A DNA stretch of 64,000 bases from Jiella endophytica (GTDB lineage: Bacteria; Pseudomonadota; Alphaproteobacteria; Rhizobiales; Rhizobiaceae): contig NZ_SOZD01000001.1 of the NCBI RefSeq assembly GCF_004519335.1, positions 124,001 through 188,000 of the forward strand. Direction: 5' to 3'. Shown in pieces: positions 18,453 through 27,703 of this stretch. Below the pieces are notes generated by a model. The model saw only the letters and a program-made list of their open reading frames with translations. It made no database searches and was not told the DNA's origin. Positions within the stretch are counted from its first letter, which is position 1; each line of letters begins with the position of its first letter. Made by a program: the position numbers and the translations under genes.

Positions 18453-18962
18453 TCAGCTCTTCAGCGCAACCGCCAGCATCTCCAGCGCCACCAACACCGA
18501 CGCTTCGCGTATTCCCCTTCGACCAATGTCGCCGAAGCGTTCTTCGCGGTGCACCGTCCCATTCGGCCCCGCACAGGCGAAATGCACCAGCCCGACCGGC
18601 TTTTCATCCGAGCCACCACCCGGCCCGGCGATGCCGGTGATCGACACCGCAACGCTGACGCCAGCCCTCTGGCGCGCGCCTTCGGACATCTGCCGCGCCA
18701 CCGTCTCCGACACGGCGCCGTGTGCGGCGAGCTCCGCCGGATCGACGCCGAGCATGTCGATCTTCGCCTGGTTGGAATAGGTAACGAAGCCGCGGTCGAG
18801 GACGGCGGAGGAGCCGGCAATGTCGGTGATCGCGCCGGCGACGAGACCGCCGGTGCAGGACTCCGCCGTAGCGATCGTCCAACCGGCGGCGGTGTAGCGC
18901 TCGACGACTTCGCGGGCGAGGGCGGCGATCCGCTTTGCGGTGTCCTGCTGCTCGCCTGTCAC
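18453..18962 (-). CDS. pncC: CinA-family nicotinamide-nucleotide amidohydrolase
   Basis: 169 residues corresponding to the C-terminal (PncC) domain of CinA, with no N-terminal MoCF-like domain. [24 protein letters not shown] is the active-site segment; [27 protein letters not shown] is the second conserved block. It deamidates NMN to nicotinate mononucleotide in pyridine nucleotide recycling. I chose the GTG at 18962 because it overlaps the ispDF stop codon (GTGA), a translational-coupling arrangement; the longer frame reads through ispDF out of frame. Confidence 0.9.
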   Translation of the reverse strand: MTGEQQDTAKRIAALAREVVERYTAAGWTIATAESCTGGLVAGAITDIAGSSAVLDRGFVTYSNQAKIDMLGVDPAELAAHGAVSETVARQMSEGARQRAGVSVAVSITGIAGPGGGSDEKPVGLVHFACAGPNGTVHREERFGDIGRRGIREASVLVALEMLAVALKS

Positions 18963-20158
18963 GCCGTCTCTCCATAGACCACCGAGGCGGTGGCAATCGC
19001 CGCAATGCCTTCCTTGCGGCCGACGAAGCCGATCGCCTCGTTGGTCGTCGCCTTGACCGAGACCCGGTCCAGCGTCAGCCCGGTCATCGCCGCGATCGCC
19101 TCGCGCATCGCCCGGCGATGTGGCGCGATCTTCGGCGCCTCGCAGATCAGCGAGACGTCGGCATTCATGATCCGGCCGCCCTTCGCGGAAATGATCTCCA
19201 CCGCCTTTTCGACGAAGATGTGCGACGCAGCGCCCTTCCATTGCGGATCGCTCGGCGGAAAATGGTCGCCGATGTCGCCGGCGCCGCAAGTGGCGAGCAA
19301 GGCGTCGGTGAGGGCGTGGAGGCCGACATCGGCGTCGGAGTGGCCGTCGAGCCGCCTGTCATGGGGGATGCGCACGCCGCAGAGGGTCACATGATCGCCC
19401 GCAACGAGACGGTGGACGTCGTAGCCGTTTCCGGTGCGAACATCGATCATCGGCGGTGTCTCCTTCAGTCTCGCATCGGCCGTCAGAATGTCTTCGCGGG
19501 TGGTCAGCTTGACGTTGCCCGCAGCGCCCTCGACCAGCATCACGGCAAGCCCCGCCCATTCGGCGATCGAGGCGTCGTCGGTAAAATCCGTCCGGCCCGA
19601 GCCGGCCGCCGCCGCCGCATGGGCGTCGCGGATCGCCGCGAAGCGGAAGCCCTGCGGCGTCTGGGCGCCATAGAGGCCACTGCGGGGCACGGTCTCGGCG
19701 ATCGCGCCGCCGGCCGCCGCCCGCTTGATCGTGTCGGCGATGGCGACGGCGGGGATGGCGCCGCCATGGCTGGCCGCCGCGGCGATCACCCGGTCGATGG
19801 TCGCGGGATCGGTGAAAGGCCTGACGGCGTCGTGGATGAGGACGATCTCCGGCAGCGTGCCCGAAGCCGCTAGGGCTTCCAGGCCGCAGCGCACCGAGAT
19901 CTGCCGTTCGGCACCGCCGGTGACGATCTGGACGTCGTCGGCCGCATCGCCGAGCGCGTCCCGGCAGAGCACGGCGTCGTCGGCATGGATGACGACGACA
20001 ATCGGGCCGACCCGCGGATGGCTGCGGAAGATGTCGAGCGCATGGGCGAGAACCGCTCGCCCGCCGATCCGGCGATACTGCTTCGGCCCATCGGTCAGGC
20101 CGCCGGCCCGCTCGCCGCGGCCGGCCGCCACCAGGATCGCCGCGACGCTCTGCGTCAT
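18959..20158 (-). CDS. ispDF: Bifunctional IspD/IspF (MEP pathway)
   Basis: 399 residues. The N-terminal half (1-230) is CDP-ME synthase: [26 protein letters not shown] is the CTP-binding loop, and [20 protein letters not shown] follows. The C-terminal half (from about 240) is MECDP synthase: GYDVHRL (metal ligands Asp-His), [19 protein letters not shown] (His ligand), [17 protein letters not shown] and [17 protein letters not shown]. IspD/IspF fusion is usual in alphaproteobacteria. The start at 20158 ([11 protein letters not shown]) is well inside a longer open frame. It overlaps pncC by 4 bp. Confidence 0.95.
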   Translation of the reverse strand: MTQSVAAILVAAGRGERAGGLTDGPKQYRRIGGRAVLAHALDIFRSHPRVGPIVVVIHADDAVLCRDALGDAADDVQIVTGGAERQISVRCGLEALAASGTLPEIVLIHDAVRPFTDPATIDRVIAAAASHGGAIPAVAIADTIKRAAAGGAIAETVPRSGLYGAQTPQGFRFAAIRDAHAAAAAGSGRTDFTDDASIAEWAGLAVMLVEGAAGNVKLTTREDILTADARLKETPPMIDVRTGNGYDVHRLVAGDHVTLCGVRIPHDRRLDGHSDADVGLHALTDALLATCGAGDIGDHFPPSDPQWKGAASHIFVEKAVEIISAKGGRIMNADVSLICEAPKIAPHRRAMREAIAAMTGLTLDRVSVKATTNEAIGFVGRKEGIAAIATASVVYGETA

Positions 20159-20257
20159 CTGAGCCGTCCTTTCGAAAGTTTTCCGGGGAGGAGCACGAAG
20201 GGCGGGGCAAAAGCAAGCACCAGCTTGCTTGTCATTTGAGCATGCTCCGATTAGATA

Positions 20258-20271
20258 CAGCACAGGTGCTG
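20258..20271. promoter_or_regulatory. Palindrome CAGCAC-AG-GTGCTG before dusB
   Basis: A perfect 6-bp inverted repeat with a 2-bp centre, 19 bp before the preferred dusB start and in the divergent ispDF/dusB promoter region. A second small hairpin, AAGCAAG-CACCAG-CTTGCTT, lies at 20211-20230. The half sites resemble NtrC half sites (GCAC/GTGC) but the spacing is much shorter than the usual NtrC box, so the binding factor is unknown. Confidence 0.35.
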
Positions 20272-20289
20272 CAAGAATCGACAGTTGCG

Positions 20290-21360
20290 ATGATCGCTCA
20301 GAGTTTAGGCGTATTGCAAAGACGGGGAGACGTTTCCGAACCCTTGCGGATCGGCGACCGGACTCTGGCAAATCGCGTTCTGCTTGCGCCGATGTCCGGC
20401 GTCAGCGACGTGCCCTTCCGCCGCCTCGCGAGCCGCTTCGGAGCCGGGCTGGTGATCTCCGAAATGGTCGCCAGCGGGGAATATCTGCGCGGCGTCGCCG
20501 AATCCAACCTTCGAGCCCTGCGTGCAGGGAATGGCATCCATGCGGTGCAGCTTGCCGGGCGCGAGCCCGAGGTAATGGGCGAGGCCGCAGCGCGGCTCAG
20601 AGATGCCGGCGCCGACATCATCGACATCAATTTCGGCTGCCCGGCCAAGAAGGTCGTCGGCGGGCTGTCCGGCTCGGCGCTGATGCGCGAGCCGGACCTC
20701 GCCCTCGCCATCGTCGAGGCGGTGGTCGCCGGTGCCGGCGACGTGCCGGTCACCGTCAAGATGCGGCTCGGCTGGGATCGCTCTTCGATGAATGCTGCCT
20801 GGCTTGCCAGACGGGCGGAGGAGGCCGGCGTGCGGATGGTGACGGTGCATGGCCGCACCCGCATGGATTTCTACGACGGGACCGCCGACTGGCGGGCGAT
20901 CGGCGCGGTCCGCGAGGCGATCGACGTGCCACTCGTCGCCAATGGCGACCTCGTCTCGTCGGAGCGCCTGGCGGAAATGCTGCGGTCGAGCGGCGCCGAT
21001 GCGGTGATGGTCGGCCGCGGCTGCTATGGCCGGCCATGGCTCGCCGGGCTGATCGCCGGCGCCATCGGCATCGCCGACCTGGCGCGGCTCGATCTCGCCG
21101 ATCTCGTCCTCGAGCACTACGAGGCGATGCTCGATCATTACGGGCCGGCCACGGGCATCCGTCATTCGCGCAAGCATCTCGGCTGGTATCTCGACCGCTT
21201 CGCGGCGGCGGGCGCCTTCGTGCCGCCGTCCGAGCGAAAGGCGATCATGACCGCGACCGATCCGACCGATGTGCGGCGGAAGATCGCCCGCCTCTTTGCG
21301 GGCACCACGCTCGCCTCCGTCGAGACTGCTGCCGCAACCCCGGACGCCGAGGCTGCCTGA
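20290..21360 (+). CDS. dusB: tRNA-dihydrouridine synthase (DusB/NifR3)
   Basis: About 356 residues from the ATG at 20290; in-frame ATG 20242 and TTG 20236 add up to 18 residues but have no better RBS. An FMN TIM barrel that reduces uridines in the tRNA D loop: [44 protein letters not shown] (catalytic Cys in the NFGCP motif), [26 protein letters not shown], and [12 protein letters not shown]. The nifR3-ntrB-ntrC order is the classic Rhizobium/Rhodobacter nitrogen-regulation operon; ntrB starts 2 bp after its stop. Confidence 0.93.
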   Translation: MIAQSLGVLQRRGDVSEPLRIGDRTLANRVLLAPMSGVSDVPFRRLASRFGAGLVISEMVASGEYLRGVAESNLRALRAGNGIHAVQLAGREPEVMGEAAARLRDAGADIIDINFGCPAKKVVGGLSGSALMREPDLALAIVEAVVAGAGDVPVTVKMRLGWDRSSMNAAWLARRAEEAGVRMVTVHGRTRMDFYDGTADWRAIGAVREAIDVPLVANGDLVSSERLAEMLRSSGADAVMVGRGCYGRPWLAGLIAGAIGIADLARLDLADLVLEHYEAMLDHYGPATGIRHSRKHLGWYLDRFAAAGAFVPPSERKAIMTATDPTDVRRKIARLFAGTTLASVETAAATPDAEAA

Positions 21361-21362
21361 CC

Positions 21363-22508
21363 ATGACCGATTCACCCGACGAAGACACCGCGCTGCCGGG
21401 CGATGCCGCCCAGATCCTGAATGCGCTGCCGCATCCGGTCATCGTCGTCGATCCGACCGGCCGTTTCCGCTTTGCCAATTCCGACGCTGAACAGTTCTTC
21501 TCGGCGGGCTTTGCCTATCTCGCCCGCAAGAGGCTGCAGGATTTCGTGCCGGGCGACAGCCCGCTGTTCTTCCTCATCGAGCAGGCCCGCGAGCAGCAGG
21601 CGCGGATCAGCGAATATCGTGTCGACATCTCCTCGCCGCGGCTCGGCGGCGAGCGGCTGGTCGATCTCTACGTCTCCGGCATGAACGAGGCGCCGGAGCT
21701 GGTGGTGGTGATGATCCAGCAGCGCTCGATCGCCGAGAAGATGGATCGCCAGCTCACCCATCGCTCCGCCGCGCGGACCGTCACCGGCCTTGCGGCGATG
21801 CTCGCCCACGAGATCCGCAATCCGCTTTCCGGCATCAAGGGGGCAGCGCAGCTGCTCGCGACCTCGGCCAGCGACGAGGACCGGACGCTGACCCGGCTGA
21901 TCCAGGAGGAGAGCGACCGCATCGTCAAGCTGGTCGACCGGATGGAGGTGTTCTCCGATCAGCGGCCGATCGAGCGGTCGGCGGTCAACATCCATTCCGT
22001 GCTCGAACATGTGAAGACCCTCGGCCGCAACGGCTTTGCCCGCGACATCAGGATCGTCGAGCTCTACGACCCGTCGCTGCCGCCGGTCTTTGCCAACCGC
22101 GACCAGCTGGTGCAGGTGTTCCTCAATCTCCTGAAGAACGCCGCCGAGGCGGTTCGCGGCAAGGAGGATGGCGAGATCCGCCTCACCACCGCCTTCAAGC
22201 CCGGCGTGCGGCTGTCGGTGCCCGGCACCAAGGACCGCGTCACCCTGCCTCTGGAATTTGCGGTCGAGGACAATGGCGACGGTGTGCCGGACGATATCCG
22301 CGAGCACATCTTCGACCCGTTCGTCACCACCAAGCCGAGCGGCTCCGGCCTCGGCCTCGCGCTGGTCGCCAAGATCGTCGGTGACCATGGCGGCGTCATC
22401 GAATGCGAGTCCCAGCCGGGTCACACCATCTTCCGCATCCTCATGCCGGCCTGGCGCGAATTGTCCGTGCCGGGCGAGACACTCGCCGAGACCGACGAAC
22501 AGGGCTGA
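21363..22508 (+). CDS. ntrB: Nitrogen regulation sensor kinase NtrB (GlnL)
   Basis: A 381-residue soluble histidine kinase/phosphatase that sets NtrC phosphorylation under PII control. PAS domain (about 15-115, [18 protein letters not shown]), HisKA with phospho-acceptor H149 in [20 protein letters not shown], and HATPase with N box [11 protein letters not shown]1 VEDNGDGVP and G2 [10 protein letters not shown]. It has no membrane helix. It starts 2 bp after dusB and is followed by ntrC after 8 bp. Its regulator GlnB is also encoded in this window (38.8-39.2 kb). Confidence 0.95.
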   Translation: MTDSPDEDTALPGDAAQILNALPHPVIVVDPTGRFRFANSDAEQFFSAGFAYLARKRLQDFVPGDSPLFFLIEQAREQQARISEYRVDISSPRLGGERLVDLYVSGMNEAPELVVVMIQQRSIAEKMDRQLTHRSAARTVTGLAAMLAHEIRNPLSGIKGAAQLLATSASDEDRTLTRLIQEESDRIVKLVDRMEVFSDQRPIERSAVNIHSVLEHVKTLGRNGFARDIRIVELYDPSLPPVFANRDQLVQVFLNLLKNAAEAVRGKEDGEIRLTTAFKPGVRLSVPGTKDRVTLPLEFAVEDNGDGVPDDIREHIFDPFVTTKPSGSGLGLALVAKIVGDHGGVIECESQPGHTIFRILMPAWRELSVPGETLAETDEQG

Positions 22509-22516
22509 TTTCACAC

Positions 22517-23962
22517 ATGGCAATGCAGATTATCGTAGCCGACGACGATGCCGCGATCCGCACGGTCGTCTCCCAGGCGCTGATGCGCGCCGGCTTCGAA
22601 GTGCGTGTGACCTCCAACATCGCGACGCTGTGGCGCTGGATCTCGGCGGGCGAGGGCGATCTCGTCATCACCGACGTCCTCATGCCGGACGGCAATGCCT
22701 TCGACACACTGCCGAAGATCAAGAACTCGCGGCCCGAGCTGCCGGTCGTGGTGATGAGTGCCCAGAACACCTTCATGACGGCGATCAAGGCGTCCGAGCG
22801 GGGCGCCTACGACTATATCCCAAAGCCCTTCGACCTCACCGAACTCGTCTCGATCGTCCGCCGCGCCTTGTCCGAGCCCAAGCAGGGGCCGCGCCCGGGC
22901 GCCCAGGACGACCTGCAGGAATCGATGCCGCTGGTCGGCCGTTCGCCCGCCATGCAGGACATCTACCGGGCGCTCGCCCGGATGATGCAGACCGACCTGA
23001 CAGTGACGATCACCGGCGAATCGGGCACCGGCAAGGAGCTTGTTGCTCGGGCGCTCCACGACTACGGCCGCCGCCGCAAGGGGCCATTCGTCGCGATCAA
23101 CATGGCGGCGATCCCCCGCGACCTCATCGAATCAGAACTCTTCGGCCATGAGAAGGGCGCCTTCACCGGTGCCCAGGCGCGCACCAGCGGCCGCTTCGAA
23201 CAGGCCGAAGGCGGCACTTTGTTCCTCGACGAGATCGGCGACATGCCGATGGAGGCGCAGACCCGGCTGCTGCGCGTCCTGCAGCAGGGCGAATACACCA
23301 TCGTCGGCGGGCGCACGCCGATCGCCACCGACGTCAGGATCGTCGCCGCGACCAACAAGGACCTGCGCCAGCTGATCGCACGCGGCCAGTTCCGCGAGGA
23401 TCTGTTCTATCGGCTCAACGTCGTGCCGCTGCGCCTGCCGCCGCTGCGCGAGCGCATCGAAGACCTGCCGGATCTCGCCCGCCACTTCTTCGCCCAGGCC
23501 GAGAAGGAAGGCCTGCCGCGCAAGGCGCTCAGCCAGGGCGCACTCGACGTGATGCGGCGCTATGCCTGGCCCGGCAATGTCCGCGAGCTGGAAAACCTGA
23601 TCCGCCGGCTCGCCGCGCTCTATCCGCAGGACGAGATCTCCACCGAGATCGTCGAGCACGAGCTCACCAACGATCCGATCAAGAGCCCCGGCCTCGAGGC
23701 CGACGGCAACAAGCCGATCGATCTCAGCGCCTCGGTGGAGCGCTATCTCGCCGAGTATTTCTCGTCCTTCGGCGACGACCTGCCGCCGCCGGGGCTGCAC
23801 GGCCGGATCCTGCGCGAGGTGGAATATCCGCTGATCGCCGCAGCGCTCGCGGCGACCCGCGGAAACCAGGTCAAGGCGGCCGATCTCCTCGGGGTGAACC
23901 GCAATACCCTGCGCAAGAAGATCCGCGATCTCGACATTTCCGTCGTCCGCTCGATCCGCTGA
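22517..23962 (+). CDS. ntrC: Nitrogen regulation response regulator NtrC (GlnG)
   Basis: 481 residues. The receiver domain has phospho-acceptor D53 in ITDVLMPDG. The AAA+ domain has Walker A GESGTGKE (167-174), the sigma-54 contact loop GAFTGA (214-219) and Walker [15 protein letters not shown]-terminal Fis-type helix-turn-helix follows ([29 protein letters not shown]). It activates sigma-54 promoters in nitrogen limitation; the glnB promoter at 39226-39242 in this window is a candidate target. Confidence 0.96.
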   Translation: MAMQIIVADDDAAIRTVVSQALMRAGFEVRVTSNIATLWRWISAGEGDLVITDVLMPDGNAFDTLPKIKNSRPELPVVVMSAQNTFMTAIKASERGAYDYIPKPFDLTELVSIVRRALSEPKQGPRPGAQDDLQESMPLVGRSPAMQDIYRALARMMQTDLTVTITGESGTGKELVARALHDYGRRRKGPFVAINMAAIPRDLIESELFGHEKGAFTGAQARTSGRFEQAEGGTLFLDEIGDMPMEAQTRLLRVLQQGEYTIVGGRTPIATDVRIVAATNKDLRQLIARGQFREDLFYRLNVVPLRLPPLRERIEDLPDLARHFFAQAEKEGLPRKALSQGALDVMRRYAWPGNVRELENLIRRLAALYPQDEISTEIVEHELTNDPIKSPGLEADGNKPIDLSASVERYLAEYFSSFGDDLPPPGLHGRILREVEYPLIAAALAATRGNQVKAADLLGVNRNTLRKKIRDLDISVVRSIR

Positions 23963-23977
23963 CTCGCTTTTTTCGGC

Positions 23978-24033
23978 ATTTCGTTGCAGTTTAGACACAT
24001 TCCGTTGCTCTGTGGCAACGAAATCAAAACTGC
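23978..24033 (+). promoter_or_regulatory. Competing stem-loops in the ntrY leader
   Basis: Three complementarities fall within 56 nt, ending 9 nt before ntrY: ATTTCGTTGC (23978-23987) with GCAACGAAAT (24015-24024), 10 bp; CGTTGC (24003-24008) with the same GCAACG (24015-24020), 6 bp with a 6-nt loop; and GCAGTTT (23986-23992) with AAACTGC (24027-24033), 7 bp. The first two cannot form together. This looks like an attenuator or a translational switch, but no known riboswitch class is recognised. Confidence 0.4.
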
Positions 24034-24042
24034 ACGCAGAGC

Positions 24043-26277
24043 ATGACGACGCACCCGATTCAGTCCGAAACCGAAGTCCCGTTCCTGATGGAACGACGCC
24101 GGTTCCTGTTGTTCCCCGGCCTCTTCGCCGTTGCCGGGGCGCTGATCTCCGGCGCGATCTCCTTCGTCGTGCTGATGGGCCTGACGCCCATCGAGCCGAC
24201 CGATACGATCGTCACCATCGCGACTGTGGTGAACGGCGGCTTCGTGCTCCTCCTCTGCGTGCTGATCGGCCGCGAGGTGATGCGCATGGTGCGCGCCCGG
24301 CGGCAGGGCAGGGCCGCCTCGCGGCTGCATGTGCGCATCGTCGTCCTGTTCTCGATCGTCGCGATCCTGCCGGCGCTCCTGGTGGCCATCGTCGCCAGCG
24401 TCACCCTGGATCTCGGCCTCGACCGCTGGTTCGGCATGCGTACCCGGGCGATCGTCGAATCCTCGATCAACGTCGCCCAGGCCTATGTGAATGAGAACGC
24501 CCGCAACCTGCAGGGCACGACGCTGTCGATGGCCTACGACCTCGACCAACAGCGCCAGCTCTTCGATCTCGATCGCGGCGGCTTTCAGGACCTGATGACC
24601 GAGCAGGCGCGGGGCCGCTCCCTGCTCGGTGCGCAGATCCTGCGCCTCGACGGCACGCCGATCCTCAAGGCCGACGTCGACGAGGAGAAGCCGCTGCCTG
24701 TGCCGCCGAACGACGCGCTGCAGCAGGCGGCGGCCGGCAATCTGGTCTTCATTCCGCCGGGCATCACCAATCTCGTCGGCGCGATCATCCGTCTCAGGCA
24801 GATTTCCAACGCCTATCTCTATACCGTGCGCGCCGTCGACCCCCAGGTGATCACGGCGCTGCGGCAGATGGAGGAGCGCTCGGCGGAATATTCGAGCCTT
24901 TCGGAGAACCGCTTCGGGCTGCAGGTCGCCTTCGCGCTGCTCTATCTCGGCATCACGCTGATCGTGCTTCTGTCGGCGATCTGGACCGGCATCGGCGTCG
25001 CCGACCGGCTGGTGCGGCCGATCCGCCTTCTGATCGGTGCCGCCGACGAGGTGTCGGAGGGCAATCTCTCCGTGACGGTGCCGGTGAGGGTCTCCGACGG
25101 CGACGTCGGATCGCTCTCCAACACCTTCAACAACATGATCCTGCAGCTGCGGAGCCAGCGCTCCGAACTGGTCAACGCCAAGGACGTCATCGACGAGCGC
25201 CGCCGCTTCATCGAGGCGGTGCTCTCCGGCGTCACCGTCGGCGTCATCGGCATCGAGCGCGACGGCACCATCTCGATGCTGAACCCTTCGGCCGAGCGGA
25301 TCCTCGACGTCGATGCCGAAGCGGTGACGGGCCGGAAGGTCGACGGAGTGTTCCCCGAGATCGGGCGTATCCGGCAGGCCGCGGCGGCCTCCTGGCGGCC
25401 GGAATATCAGGAAGAGGCCAAGCTGAAGATCCGCGAGCGCGAGCGCACCCTGGCGATCCGGATCACTTCCTTCGAGGAGAGCGAGGGCGAACATTCCCTC
25501 GTCGTCACCATCGACGACATCACCGATCTCGTCGATGCCCAGCGCACCTCGGCCTGGGCCGACGTCGCGCGGCGCATCGCCCACGAGATCAAGAACCCGC
25601 TGACGCCGATCCAGCTTTCCGCCGAGCGCATCCGCCGGCGCTACGGCAAGCGGATCGAGGACGACCGCGAGGTCTTCGACCGCTGCATCGAAACGATCGT
25701 GCGACAAGTCTCCGACATCGGCCGGATGGTCGACGAGTTCTCCACCTTCGCCCGCATGCCGAAGCCGACGATGGAGCGCATCGACCTGCGCGACGCGCTG
25801 CGCGAGGCGGTGTTCATGCGCGAGATGGGCGATCACGGCATTGCGTTCTCCGCCGAGATTCCCGACACGCCGATGTACGGATCCTATGATACCCGGCTGC
25901 TTTCCCAGGCCTTCGGCAATCTGGTGAAGAACGCGGTGGAATCCCTCGAGGCGACCGAGGGCATCGAAGGCCGGATCAAGGTCCGGGCGCGGGCCGATGG
26001 CGACGTCTACCGCATCGATATCGTCGACAACGGCCGCGGTTTTCCGAAAGACAATCGCGATCGGCTGCTCGAGCCCTACATGACGACGCGCGAGAAGGGC
26101 ACGGGCCTCGGCCTCGCCATCGTCCGCAAGATCATCGAAGACCATGGTGGCGTGATTTCGCTGGAGGATGCTCCCGATCAGCCCCAGGGCGCGATGGTGC
26201 GGATCGTTCTGCCCGCAGGCAGTGGGCCGGACGGCGCGAGCGCACCGAAAGATCGAGACCAACACAAGGAGTGGTGA
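24043..26277 (+). CDS. ntrY: Membrane sensor histidine kinase NtrY
   Basis: 744 residues. Three N-terminal membrane helices (about 21-46, 58-78, 96-122), a large periplasmic/extracytoplasmic segment (about 123-293), a fourth helix (294-320), then HAMP (321-375), PAS (385-495), HisKA with H514 in RRIAHEIKNPLTPIQLSAER, and HATPase (NLVKNAVESLE, VDNGRGFP, GTGLGLAIVRKI). The NtrYX system is linked to nitrogen and redox/envelope control in alphaproteobacteria. The RBS is weak, and the gene is preceded by competing RNA stems. Confidence 0.95.
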   Translation: MTTHPIQSETEVPFLMERRRFLLFPGLFAVAGALISGAISFVVLMGLTPIEPTDTIVTIATVVNGGFVLLLCVLIGREVMRMVRARRQGRAASRLHVRIVVLFSIVAILPALLVAIVASVTLDLGLDRWFGMRTRAIVESSINVAQAYVNENARNLQGTTLSMAYDLDQQRQLFDLDRGGFQDLMTEQARGRSLLGAQILRLDGTPILKADVDEEKPLPVPPNDALQQAAAGNLVFIPPGITNLVGAIIRLRQISNAYLYTVRAVDPQVITALRQMEERSAEYSSLSENRFGLQVAFALLYLGITLIVLLSAIWTGIGVADRLVRPIRLLIGAADEVSEGNLSVTVPVRVSDGDVGSLSNTFNNMILQLRSQRSELVNAKDVIDERRRFIEAVLSGVTVGVIGIERDGTISMLNPSAERILDVDAEAVTGRKVDGVFPEIGRIRQAAAASWRPEYQEEAKLKIRERERTLAIRITSFEESEGEHSLVVTIDDITDLVDAQRTSAWADVARRIAHEIKNPLTPIQLSAERIRRRYGKRIEDDREVFDRCIETIVRQVSDIGRMVDEFSTFARMPKPTMERIDLRDALREAVFMREMGDHGIAFSAEIPDTPMYGSYDTRLLSQAFGNLVKNAVESLEATEGIEGRIKVRARADGDVYRIDIVDNGRGFPKDNRDRLLEPYMTTREKGTGLGLAIVRKIIEDHGGVISLEDAPDQPQGAMVRIVLPAGSGPDGASAPKDRDQHKEW

Positions 26278-26280
26278 GCC

Positions 26281-27645
26281 ATGGCATCGGACATCCTCAT
26301 CGTCGATGACGAAGCCGACATTCGCGAGCTCGTCGCAGGCATTCTCGAGGACGAGGGGCACGAGACCCGCACGGCCGGCAATTCCGACGCGGCGTTGCAG
26401 GCGCTGACCGATCGTGTCCCGCGGCTGGTCTTCCTCGACATCTGGCTGCAGGGGAGCCGGCTCGACGGCCTCGATCTTCTCGACGCCATCAAGGCGCAGC
26501 ATCCGGAGGTGCCGGTGGTGATGATCTCAGGCCACGGCAACATCGAGACCGCCGTCTCGGCGATCAAGCGCGGCGCCTACGACTATATCGAGAAGCCGTT
26601 CAAGGCCGACCGGCTGATCCTCGTCGCCGAGCGGGCGCTGGAGACCTCGAAGCTCAAACGCGAGGTCTCCGAGCTCAGGCGCCGCTCCAGCGACTTCGCC
26701 GAACTGATCGGCAAGTCGCAGCCGATGAACCATCTGCGCAGCGTCATTGAGCGGGTGTCGCCGACCAACAGCCGGGTGATGATCCTCGGCGCCTCCGGCT
26801 CCGGCAAGGAGATGGTGGCGCGGGCAATCCACGCTGCTTCGCCGCGAGCGTCAGGCCCCTTCGTCGCGCTCAACGCAGCGGCGATCACCCCCGACCGGAT
26901 GGAACTCGAACTCTTCGGCAACGAGACGCCGCCGGGCGTCGAGCGCAAGATCGGGGCGCTGGAGGAGGCCCATCGCGGCGTCCTCTATCTCGACGAGGTC
27001 GCCGACATGCCGCGCGAGACCCAGAACAAGATCCTGCGGGTTCTCACCGAACAGACCTTCGAACGCGTCGGCGGCTCGAAGCGGGTGAAGGTCGATGTCA
27101 GGATCATCTCCTCGACCTCGCAGAATCTCGATTCGCTGATTGCCGAGGGGCTGTTCCGCGAGGACCTGTTCCATCGCCTCGCCGTCGTGCCGATCTCGGT
27201 GCCGCCGCTCGCCGATCGGCGCCAGGACGTCCCGCTTTTGATCGAGGCCTTCATGAACCAGATCGCCGAGCAGACCGGCATCAAGGCCAAGCCGATCAGC
27301 GACGAGGCGATGGCCGTGCTTCAGGCGAGCGACTGGCCGGGCAATGTCCGCCAGCTGCGCAACAATGTCGAGCGGCTGATGATCCTCGCCCGCGACGGCG
27401 ACGCCGAAAGCCCGATCACCGCCGACATGCTGCCGAACGAGGTCGGCGACATGCTGCCGCGAACGCCGAGCCAGGCCAATGGCCAGATCCTGGCCTTACC
27501 ACTGCGCGACGCCCGCGAGGTGTTCGAGAAGGAATATCTCGTCGCCCAGATCAACCGCTTCGGCGGCAACATCTCGCGCACCGCCGAATTCGTCGGCATG
27601 GAGCGCTCGGCGCTGCACCGGAAACTGAAATCGCTCGGCATCTGA
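26281..27645 (+). CDS. ntrX: Response regulator NtrX
   Basis: 454 residues: receiver with D53 in VFLDIWLQGS, AAA+ domain with Walker A GASGSGKE (about 170-177) and Walker B GVLYLDEVADMP, and a Fis-type HTH at the C-terminus (GGNISRTAEFVGMERSALHR). Where NtrC has GAFTGA, this protein reads GNETPPGVERKIGA (about 213-226), so direct sigma-54 activation is doubtful. AAGGAG precedes the ATG, 3 bp after the ntrY stop. Length is normal. Confidence 0.95.
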   Translation: MASDILIVDDEADIRELVAGILEDEGHETRTAGNSDAALQALTDRVPRLVFLDIWLQGSRLDGLDLLDAIKAQHPEVPVVMISGHGNIETAVSAIKRGAYDYIEKPFKADRLILVAERALETSKLKREVSELRRRSSDFAELIGKSQPMNHLRSVIERVSPTNSRVMILGASGSGKEMVARAIHAASPRASGPFVALNAAAITPDRMELELFGNETPPGVERKIGALEEAHRGVLYLDEVADMPRETQNKILRVLTEQTFERVGGSKRVKVDVRIISSTSQNLDSLIAEGLFREDLFHRLAVVPISVPPLADRRQDVPLLIEAFMNQIAEQTGIKAKPISDEAMAVLQASDWPGNVRQLRNNVERLMILARDGDAESPITADMLPNEVGDMLPRTPSQANGQILALPLRDAREVFEKEYLVAQINRFGGNISRTAEFVGMERSALHRKLKSLGI

Positions 27646-27703
27646 TGGCGCGATACGGTATGGCTGCGCGGCGAAACCTATTGGCGAGCACGGAGCGGCC
27701 GGA

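Noticed and set aside
23743-26502. A 919-codon open frame on the minus strand over ntrC end and ntrY
   Set aside because: It is a GC-rich antisense shadow: the plus-strand frames carry unmistakable NtrC/NtrY domains, while this product is low-complexity Arg/Asp/His-rich with no motif.
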